Positions 53,880 through 62,700 of a DNA stretch of 64,000 nt are shown here, piece by piece. Both the position numbers and the translations under genes were made by a program. Origin of the DNA: Aspidapion aeneum (lineage: Eukaryota; Arthropoda; Insecta; Coleoptera; Brentidae). The notes beneath the pieces were generated by a model, which ran no database searches, was not told where the DNA came from, and saw only the letters and a program-made list of their open reading frames with translations. The DNA lies in the NCBI GenBank assembly GCA_963576565.1, contig OY755046.1, forward strand, positions 47,858,786 through 47,922,785. Reading direction: 5' to 3'. How positions within the stretch are numbered: position 1 is the stretch's first letter; each line of letters starts with the position of its first letter.

Positions 53880-54125
53880 CTATCAGTCTGGCAAATTTCA
53901 GCTTTGTAGCATGTCTAGAACTACAGTAGAATTTTGATGATCTATACATGAGTAAGTGAGTGAGTGGCAATTTCGACGTTTTTTAAAATTTCATAACGAC
54001 TTTACTACTTTATGGAAGTCCATGAAAAATGAAGGGGTTGTTAACTAACAAATATGGGCTGAAATGTTTCAAGAAAAGATGCTACAGCAGTTGCGCGAAC
54101 TTGACGGGGCACTGCCGTGCCCTCA
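53880..54125. repeat. Dispersed repeat family E, uninterrupted copy
   Basis: It matches the two flanks of the tRNA-bearing element at 17163-17356 and 17661-17740 in opposite orientation. It shows the empty site: CTTTATGGAAGTCCATGA without insertion. Confidence 0.6.
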
Positions 54126-54970
54126 GATTTATATGTAATTAATGAAAATATCTTAGGCAATCAATAAAATAAAAATTATTTAAAACATGCTTGTTATGCA
54201 TATTTTTGTTGGATTTGTTACGGGTTGGGTTATTAAAATGTATTGATATAAAAAAAAAAGGTTTTTGGCAACACCTTTCTGCCTACGTTATATGCACGCC
54301 ACTGGACACACTGTAATTGTTATGTAATTATTTAATACTACTTAAGTTTCAATCAAAATTAATCAAGTTATCAACAGTCGGAGGCGTTTAAAACCAAGCA
54401 AGCGAGCATTAAATCGTAATTTTATCTATTTTTAATATTTTGTTTAAACTTTTACGCAAATTAGAAAATAGTGAAAACTTTCCCATGATCTTATTTCCTT
54501 CAAATGAAAGCATTGGATTTGAACAAATTTAAATATAGTTTACTTTTCAAGAGTAATAAAAGCGTTTAGCGACACGCATTTATCATAGGTACTTTTTTTA
54601 TTTTAACTTTCAATATTATAAATTGAAGATGTTTTAACTATTTGGAAGTCGTGGCATACCTGCGACATATCGAGTAGACACAGGCAAACGAAAAACAGAA
54701 ATCGCTTCAATAATGCTTGTCTGTACGTTGAACCTGCATAGGTTTTGTTGCCTGCTAATTGCAAAATATAGAAAGAGATGTCGCTATAGAATTCGAGAGT
54801 ACAGAATCCACGGCAGGGAACGCTTACGGTTGTAATCGGTTAATAGTCTGGAAAAAAGAGCAGCAGCTTTACCTGCGTCAGTGGGCTAGCCGCCACTTTT
54901 GAATTTACTAATGAGTGCGTCAAGTAGTTTGTGTCCTGCTTATTTTGAAAGTTTATAAAGTGTCAATTTT
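54126..54970. other. Non-coding stretch upstream of mariner
   Basis: No gene recognised. The last 110 bases (from GTGGGCTAGCCGCCACTTTT) probably belong to the mariner 5' region, but its left terminal repeat was not found. Confidence 0.4.
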
Positions 54971-54975
54971 AAAAG

Positions 54976-56175
54976 ATGGAAAAAAAACGGCTCTTGATAA
55001 AATATTTTCATATCAAAGGGTTATTGCCGACGGAAATAAAAGCTGAACTAAATGCTACACTAGGGGAATCTGCTCCTTCCAGTGGCGTATATAGAAAAAA
55101 GTTTCGGGGTGGGCCCGAGATAGTTTTGGGAAGGGCCGAGACCTCATGAGGCTGTATTTTATGCTATTTTATGTTTGTATTCATGAAATATGAGGAAAAT
55201 ATCCAAAAAAATCTTAGATTCGGGGGGGGGGGATGGGGGGGCCCCAGGCCCCCCCCATATTTACGCCACTGGCTCCTTCCTATACGACAGTTAAAACCTG
55301 GGTATCGGACTTTAAACGTGGTCGTACTAGCACTGATGATGCTCCGCGTTCTGGCAGGCCAAAAACGGCAACTTCTGAAGAAATGGTGCAATCCATACAC
55401 AAACTAATTCTAAAAGATCGCAGATTAAGACTGGAAGAGGTAGCTGAGGATGTGCGCATGTCAAAAGAGCGAATTCACCATATTTTATGTGAAGTTTTAG
55501 GTATGAGAAAGCTATCCGCCCGATTGGCTCACGCCAAATCAAATGCTGGTGCGTTTAACCATTTCAGAGGAGAATTTGGCGCTATTTATACGTGATTCAG
55601 GGGACTTTTTGTGTAGATTTATTACGGTTCATGCAACGTGGGTTCATCATTATACTCCTGAAACTAAGCAACAGTCCAAACAATGGACGGCAAAGGACGA
55701 ACCAGTTCCAAAGAAGGCAAAGGCAGTACCGTCTGCTGGAAAGGTCATGGCAACGGTCTTTTGAGACGCTAAAGGGATACTCCTCATAGATAATCTCGGA
55801 AAAGGAAGAACAATAAATTCAGAGTACTACAGCGACTTAATGCCTTTGTTTGGCAAAAAATAAAATTTTGTTTCATCAGGACAATGCACCTTGCCACAAG
55901 TCCGCTCTTGTAATGGCTAAAATCCATCAGCTAGGCTTTGAACTGTTAAACCATCCACCTTATTCGCCAGACCTAGCTCCGTCAGACTTTTATTTGTTTC
56001 CAAACCTAAAAAAAATTCTTGCTGGAAAAAATTTTCCTTAGATTTAGAAGTCATTGCAGCTACAAACGTCTATTTTGACGAGTTGGATAAATCAGACTTC
56101 AGTGATGGCATCAAATTAGTTAAACATCGTTGGGCCAAATGTATTACCTTACAAGGGGACTATGTAGAAAAATAA
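54976..56175 (+). pseudogene. mariner transposase pseudogene
   Basis: The start MEKKRLLIKYFHIKGLLPTE IKAEL leads into the N-terminal helix-turn-helix. It is split by a hAT MITE at 55080-55271 and then resumes YTTVKTWVSDFKRGRTSTDD, RLRLEEVAEDVRMSKERIHH. The catalytic region has WVHHYTPETKQQSKQW, FHQDNAPCHKSALVMA and YSPDLAPSDFYLF. The first catalytic block, where the family has DE before TW, reads HA (ITVHATW). At least three frame changes and internal deletions occur (near 55545, 55760-55860 and 56040). It is clearly dead. Confidence 0.9.
55080..55271. mobile_element. hAT MITE (CAGTGGCG family), copy inside mariner, perfect duplication
   Basis: CAGTGGCGTATATAG and TATTTACGCCACTG bound a 192-bp element. 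GCTCCTTC is duplicated exactly (55072-55079 and 55272-55279). The mariner frame reads through when this element plus one duplicate is ignored, proving insertion after mariner arrival. Its G-rich borders (GGGGGGGGGATGGGGGGGC) match 14524-14710. Confidence 0.93.
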
Positions 56176-56242
56176 ATTATTATTTAGTCACTATGGTGTT
56201 GCGTTCTATGTTAGGCCGGAAACTTTTCATCCCATCCTCGTA

Positions 56243-57008
56243 CTACTACTTTTTGCTGTTCGTCCAGCTTTTACTACGTTAAATGCCAAAATATACAAAT
56301 TTTAGATTTTCCACCCAACATGACGTATGTATGTGCCAAGGCCAATACGGGGCTATTAGATCTAAGTGCCATTTCCCCACCTTATGCTCTAACAAGCATA
56401 TTTAAAATGACGTCATCTTTAAGTCCGCTTGCTGTTGGCACGTCTAACTGATCTAAGTGCCACGCAGCTAAAAAATAGAATGCTTTGCCCTAGTGTGTTT
56501 AGGATTTTTTGATACTATTGACCACAAGTTTTTGATGTTTTTACGCAAAACATTCAAAAATGCAAACAACTAAAGCTGTCAAGGATATCATAGTAGCTTC
56601 AAGACCTTCCAGACCCTACAAAGTTTGGATATGGGTGAGTTAAAGTTTTTTGATTTTGACACACCATCAGCAAAATATTTTGCAACGTTAAAACTTCATA
56701 ATACACAAGCTTCATGACTGCGAGTGACAAAAGAAGATAAAAGAAGAGAGAGAGAGAGAGAAGTATAGAGTATATTTTTGTTTATACACAAGGTTCAGTC
56801 TAATAGTTTAAAAAGTAATTTTCGAGTCCAACTTGACAAAAAAAACTCCTTAAGAAGATAAATAAAAATATTTTTAAAAATTCTTGTTTTCTAATAATAT
56901 TTGTGATACTGCTCTAGATCGATAAAATACTGGTATAAAATTTATTTTTGAATTACCTATCAAATGTCATCTTTTGATTTTTTTCGTTTGTCGTAATTTT
57001 TATATAAC
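56243..57008. other. Mostly non-coding, with an exon-like segment
   Basis: The phrase GATCTAAGTGCCA occurs twice (56378 and 56450). An exon-like segment at 56561-56635 is listed separately. A short AG array is at 56743-56761. Confidence 0.4.
56561..56635 (+). other. Possible first coding exon
   Basis: The ATG opens a 25-codon frame (MQTTKAVKDIIVASRPSRPY KVWIW) ending TGG|GTGAGT, a strong splice-donor match. No downstream exon, family or upstream promoter was recognised, so this may be chance or part of an unknown element. Confidence 0.2.
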
Positions 57009-57020
57009 AAAATTAAATTT

Positions 57021-57552
57021 TCAAATACCAAATTGCAAATAATGCAAGGACCTAAAACTATAAACAACAAGTGAAATTAAAGAAAGAAAAATTAGAAAAA
57101 AGTTATTTCTATTTCTTATTTTTCTTTTTTTAATTTCACTTGTTGTTTATAGTTTTAGGTCCTTGCATTATTTGCAATTTGGTATTTGATAATTATATTG
57201 GCAAATCGCCCATTTTGCGCTTAGAAAATTTTAACACACGAAAAGGTGATCTCATGCTTTCAGACGTTAATCTTTACGTCTAATTTGAGTTATCATACCT
57301 TTGACAGTGGGAAAGAAGAATTTAGAGATCAGTTGGATGACTTGGTCGGGTTAATACCCTGAGAGTCTCTCGTTCTTGTATTGAGACACCGCAGCCTGCA
57401 TAGGTAGAAGTTTTCCGAAAAATTTATGTATGGATTCGGTAGTTCAGTGGTGGAATGTTTGCCTAGATAGCAAGAGGTCCCGGGTTCGATCCCCGGCCGA
57501 AGCAGAAAACTTTTTTCTTATTTTTCTTTCTTTAATTTCACTTGTTGTTTAT
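57021..57552 (+). mobile_element. SINE-like element carrying a tRNA-like gene, copy 2
   Basis: It is flanked by an exact 12-bp duplication AAAATTAAATTT (57009-57020 and 57553-57564). It has the same order as 17357-17647: TCAAATACCAAATTGC, GGACCTAAAACTATAAACAA, upstream CCCTGAGAGTCTCTCG, tRNA-like sequence, T run and CTTTAATTTCACTTGTTGTTTAT. It has an additional inner block (57110-57350) that makes positions 57030-57190 a near-perfect 160-bp palindrome (arms from ACCAAATTGCAAATAATGCA). Confidence 0.7.
57433..57504 (+). tRNA. tRNA-Gly-derived tRNA-like sequence, second copy
   Basis: It has the same cloverleaf and AGA anticodon-position bases as 17403-17474. The T stem is perfect (CCGGG/CCCGG), but the acceptor has one mismatch (GATTCGG against CCGAAGC). 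Boxes A and B are intact and a TTTTTT terminator follows at about 57512. Probably a mobile-element promoter rather than a cellular tRNA. Confidence 0.5.
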
Positions 57553-57564
57553 AAAATTAAATTT

Positions 57565-58114
57565 ATTACTGTAAACTACAGACCTTTTAATTTAGTTAGT
57601 CAGTTGTTAGTTGTTATTGCCATCTTTGCAATACGGCGCCGGCGTGATGCTAACAAAAGAAACTGACAGTAAGCGTAGGAATTTTTCACATAAAAAAAAT
57701 ATATTAATACAAGTTATATTGTTATAATTAAAAGTAATTAATTATAGATGTACACTACCTTAATGAACAAAAGTTATAACTGCGAATTACAAGAATTAAT
57801 TTATCCGACATCTTATAAGTGAGTTTCCTGTGGTAACGTTGCTGGTGATAGTATCAGTTTTTCATTTAGAAAAAAAGATTACTGCCAAGAGAATTAACAG
57901 AAGGTTGTATCTTATCACAGACTGGTATAATAATTAAATATTTTAAACCTTATGTTTTGTTTAAAGTTTTTCAAAAATTAAGTTTCATTTTTAACATCCT
58001 GCATCTTTTTGCCGACTAATATTTGCCCAGCACATTTATTTAAAAAAGTCTATTTTGATCTCCCTAGTACACCCTATTTCACTACAATGTCCAATAAGTT
58101 ATAGCAGACATATT
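57565..58114. other. Non-coding stretch
   Basis: No gene or defined element. Confidence 0.5.
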
Positions 58115-58266
58115 TCTGGATGCGCCGAACCAAGGTCTCATGATGTCGTATTTCATGCTATTTTTTGTGTTTATCCAAGAAATATGTGGAAAATATCTTT
58201 AAAAAATCTTAAGCTTGGGGGGCCCGGGCCCCGAGCCCCCCCCCCCCGCCCTGTGTGCGCCCATGG
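58115..58266. mobile_element. Degenerate hAT MITE (CAGTGGCG family)
   Basis: The centre CTCATGATGTCGTATTTCAT, GAAATATGTGGAAAATATCT and the CCCGGGCCCC border match the family. Both termini are decayed (GGATGCGCC; GCGCCCATG). Confidence 0.55.
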
Positions 58267-58404
58267 TTATGGCACACCCCGTTTAGGTAGTAGGAGTAGT
58301 AGTAGCACTCAATGTGTTAATAGGGTAAATTTTGAAAGCCTTAAGCCTCAAAACTAAATCTTTATTTTTCAAAAGATAGTAGACACTTAAAGTGGATATG
58401 CACT

Positions 58405-58575
58405 TGGAATCGCGTATTCGTATTGGGGAGGGGGGAAATATCATAATAAATATTACATAAAACTGTTTTGGATAGTGACCAGGAGGTGTGTTCTGTGTGT
58501 AAATATTTAATATAGTTTGAGATTTGGGGGGGGGGAATTTCCCCTTTTTCCCCTCCCGTAGATCCGCGCCTGTAT
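58405..58575. mobile_element. Probable hAT MITE fragment (CAGGCGCGGATC end)
   Basis: The minus strand begins CAGGCGCGGATCTACGGGAG, a typical hAT MITE terminus. The left border is unclear. Confidence 0.4.
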
Positions 58576-58770
58576 TCCCAAAATGACAACGTATCAAGGT
58601 GGTGTATTCGCAACTATGTGCAGTAGTTAGAGGAGACTAAGTGAAATAAATTAGCCGTCGACAAGACTCCCCCAAATTAAATTAAACCCCCCCGACCCCC
58701 GAAACTCTTTGGACATTACGAATTAATGTATCTTGCTACATAAGCAAGATACCTTTATACATAGGATTGA

Positions 58771-58956
58771 TAGTGGCGCACCCAAGAATATGTCTTGGGG
58801 GGGGGCTGAGGCCTCTGGAGGGGCCCGAGACCTCATGATGTTGAATTTTATGCTACTTTATTTGTTTATTTCTGAAATATGTGGAAAATATATAAAAAAA
58901 AATTAGGCTTGGGAAGGCCGGGCCCCGCGACCCCTGCCCCCCTTGGTGCGTCAATG
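58771..58956. mobile_element. hAT MITE (CAGTGGCG family), decayed ends
   Basis: It starts TAGTGGCGCACCCAAG and ends CTTGGTGCGTCAATG. GGATTGA is present on both flanks (near 58764 and 58957), consistent with an 8-bp duplication. The interior matches 14524-14710. Confidence 0.7.
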
Positions 58957-58964
58957 GGATTGAC

Positions 58965-59299
58965 GAAATAACGATATTTTCAATTGTCGTAATTTCAAAA
59001 ATATTTCATATCTCGCTAATTTTTCAAGATCCTTAAATTCTGTAAAAATATTTTTATAGCACCTTCTTCAGAGAAAAAAATGACGTCAAAATGTTTATCC
59101 AAAGTTTGTTTTTTGACATCACTTATTGGTGAGGTCAGGCCTTCTGTAGAAAATAAAATATACCGAAGGACCACTCGAGATAGCTCGAGAAAAACGTGTG
59201 GGAGTTAAGAGGGACTGTATCTTTCCACAGGGCTCCGACAGGGAAAAAAGAGCCTAAAACTTATTTACTAAAAATAGCGTAGCAATGAAAAATTATCAA
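58965..59299. other. Spacer left of the BEL/Pao element
   Basis: Nothing recognised. Confidence 0.4.
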
Positions 59300-59785
59300 A
59301 GAAACGACTTACCATTAGATGTCTTTCGTAGCTACTTGGCTGGCCAGCCCGATTATACGCGAAGTACCAGACTCTCCATTGTTCTATAGTTCAAATGTTC
59401 CAAACACTAATATCTAATAACTAAAGCGTAAAAATTAATAGTTTCCACAATTTTAATATAAAATAATAGCGGTGCGGTGACTTTAGTTGCACGTGGCGCG
59501 TGGTTGAGTTGTTCTCGCAGACAATCGGCGTTTGCGTCTGCTAGGCCGAATTTAGCCGCTTATCTCAAATCCTTCATTGCTGGAAGAAGCGCGCGAAGTT
59601 TAAATTTAAAATATGGAAAGATATAGCGTAAAGTAAATCAAAATAATATTCTAAAACGCTTGTAAGCGTAGAAAATGTAACCCAAAAATATTTAAAAACT
59701 AAGAGAGATAGCTTCTCTAATTTTAAGTGAAAATTAGAGAATATAATTATTTACAAAAATAAAAACAAGTTGGGAAACTTGTTCA
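59300..59785 (-). repeat. Probable 3' LTR of the BEL/Pao element
   Basis: It is the sequence downstream of the pol stop, where an LTR is expected. It may begin TGAACAAGTTTCCCAACTTG just after GGTGGGCCGAA. It is less AT-rich than the surroundings (59330-59600). The 5' LTR is outside the window, so neither border can be confirmed by comparison. Confidence 0.4.
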
Positions 59786-62700
59786 TTCGGCCCACCAAAA
59801 TGAGCATCATTTTTCGGTAGGTGAATCTGAATCAATTGGAAGGGGGCAAAGCTTGACTAAAGGTCGTTTAAAGATACCGGACGCGGTACGAACATTTGCC
59901 ACCCTAGCGTGCCCATCAGGCCCTTTAAAAATTTCAATAATGCGACCTACCCGCCATTGAAGGGGCGGTGATAACTCGTCTTTGATAAGAACGAGGGTAC
60001 CTATTTTTGGCTCTGCGCATGGTTCCAACCATTTATTTCGTACTTGAAGGGTATGTAAAAATTCTTGGCTCCAACGACGCCAAAAATCGGCTTGTATTCG
60101 TTGGACCAAGTTCCATCGCGATAACCGATTCTCAGGTTTACTTGAAAAATCTTCATCAGGAACAGAAACTAAAGGTCCATGTGTTAAAAAATGTCCCGGT
60201 GTTAAAACCTGTAGATCGTTACAGTCGGTAGATTGCGGGGTCAAGGGGCGAGAATTTAAAATCGCCTCAATTTGACAAAGAACCGTGTACAACTCCTCAT
60301 AACTCAGAATCTGCGAGCCAATGGTACGAATTAAGTGAGTTTTTACTGATTTTATCCCTGACTCCCAAAGACCGCCGAAGTGGGGAGCTGATGGAGGGAT
60401 AAAATTCCAGGCGATAGCTTGTTGCGTGCAAGCATTTCTTGCAAGATCAAGCAATTCTTTGCTGGATTTAACGAAATTTGTGCCATTGTCTGAAAAAAGA
60501 GTTTTTATGTAACCTCTTCGGGCAACAAAGCGACGTAGCGCAGCTAAAAAAGCGTCCGAAGTTAGATCTGACACTAACTCGAGATGTAAAGCTTTAGTAT
60601 TTAGACAAATAAAAAGGCAGATATATGCTTTTTGTGTTTTTACACCTCTGTGTTTACTGAGAGTGATAGGTATAGCACCACTAAAATCTACTCCACTAAA
60701 AGTAAAAGGCTTTTGTGGAATCAAGCGGTAGGACGGAATTTGTCCCATGATTTGCTCATAAGAATGCGGTTTGACGCGAAAGCAACGAACACATTTGGAT
60801 AAAACCGTTTTAATTAAGCGTTTGGCAGATAAAATCCAAAAAATTTGACTAATGAGATATTGGACTGTTTGCACTCCGACATGCAAATATTTTTTGTGCA
60901 TATATTCAATAAAAATATAAGAAAGTCTACTTTCCTTGGGTAAAAGAAGAGGATGTTTTTGTCCGTAAGAAATAGTCATGGCTTGTTGAATGCGTCCTCC
61001 AACTCTTATAAGACCATCCTGGTCTAAAAAGGGATTCAATTTTTGTATGGGTTTTATGCATTTTTTCTGGTTTTGAAGGTTAAGAATTACTTCAGAAAAG
61101 TATTTTTGTTGTTCGTGCTTAGCCAAACATTTTAAAGCGTTAAAGAGATCGATATAATCTATATTTGTCTTTTTTCTGACGTCTGCGGATAGTCTACAAT
61201 TATTTATGAATCGCAAACTGCGGGCTAAAAGTAGCTGAATAGCGTAAAAATCGGATTTATTATTTAAAAGCGAATCTAAAAAATTTTCCGTTATTCGGTC
61301 ACAAGAAATCAGAGCAACATTTTTTCGTTCCTCAGTCTCTAAACTGTCATTTATTTTGACTTGCGGGGTTTTTGTTGGCCATTTATCGAAAGATTCTTGT
61401 AAAAAACTAGGGGCGGCCCACCATAGGGGATGATTTAAAAGCTCACTCGGCGAGCAGCCGCGGCTGGCTACATCGGCACTATTGAGAAATGTGGGGGTAT
61501 ATAACCAACATTCTGGATTAATATTATCTTGGATAAGACTAACACGATTTGCGACAAAAGTTTTCCATTTACTTGGATGGGATTTTATCCAGTGTAAAAC
61601 AACCATTGCGTCCGAAAAAGCGTAAATATTATTTATTGTGAACCTTTTTATGAAGATATCATATGTGTATTTTAAGACCTCAGATAAAAGAGTAGCGGCT
61701 AGAAGTTCTATTCTCGGAATACTAACAAATTTTTTAAGTGGAGCGATGCGACTTTTCGCAAGAACAAAATATATGTGATATTTAGCGTTTCGTAAGACAC
61801 GTAAGTATATTACGCATGCGTACCCTCGTTCACTCGCATCACAAAAACCACAGAGATCGATGGATTCGGCGTTTGTGATGTCAATGTGGCGGGGTAAACT
61901 AAATTGTTCTAAAACTTGAAATTCAGATTGATAGAGTGTCCACTGACGAACTATTTCTAAAGTAGGCGTGGCGTCCCAGGAAATACCAAGTAACCAAATT
62001 TGTTGAATCAAATATTTTAAAGTGAATGTTACTGGGGTAAGATAACCATGGGGGTCATAGCAGCGTGCTAAAAAAGAGAGAAGCGTCCTTTTTGTACAGC
62101 TTTGCTGATTAGGTAATATGTTAAATCGAAACTCGTCGTATGAAGGATGCCAGCACAGGCCTAAGACCTTAGTGACGTCATCCGAATCGAGAGATAAAAC
62201 TGCGGGGTTGACTAAGGAGGGATCTAAATGAGAGATCACTTCTGAGCGATTGCTAGACCATTTGTGTAATTTCAAGCCAGCGTTTCCTAATAACTCCGTA
62301 AGCTCTTGCTGCAAATTTAACGCCTCTTGAACCGTTTTACATGAAGTAGTGACGTCATCAATATAGGTATCGTTAAGTATAACTTTAGCAGCGTGAGGGT
62401 AGTTATCATATTCGGACTCAGCTAAGTGCTGAAGGGTGCGTAAAGCGAGATATGGTGAACAGTTCACTCCGTAAGTGACAGTTCGTAGTTTAAAACTGGA
62501 AACTTTTTCATTAGGGTTAAACCGCCAAAATATTTTTTGGTATTTTTGATGATCAGGGTTGATATTTATACCCCGATACATTTTTTGAATATCGCAGGTG
62601 AGCGTCACAGGGTTAAGGCGAAAATGTAATAATATTTGAATAATATCTTTTTGTAGTTTTGGACCCGATAATAATACTTGATTAAGTGAAATATGCGTAA

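Larger units (their letters stand above)
54976..56242 (+). mobile_element. mariner-family transposon, inactive, left end missing
   Basis: It holds a transposase pseudogene, followed by a right end AGGCCGGAAACTTTTCATCC, then CATCCTCGTA. The last motif is typical of irritans-type mariner terminal repeats as I remember them, before a TA. No matching left terminus is visible. Confidence 0.75.

Noticed and set aside
60007..60231. 74-codon plus-strand frame in the BEL/Pao region
   Set aside because: Antisense shadow of the integrase/DUF5641 part.
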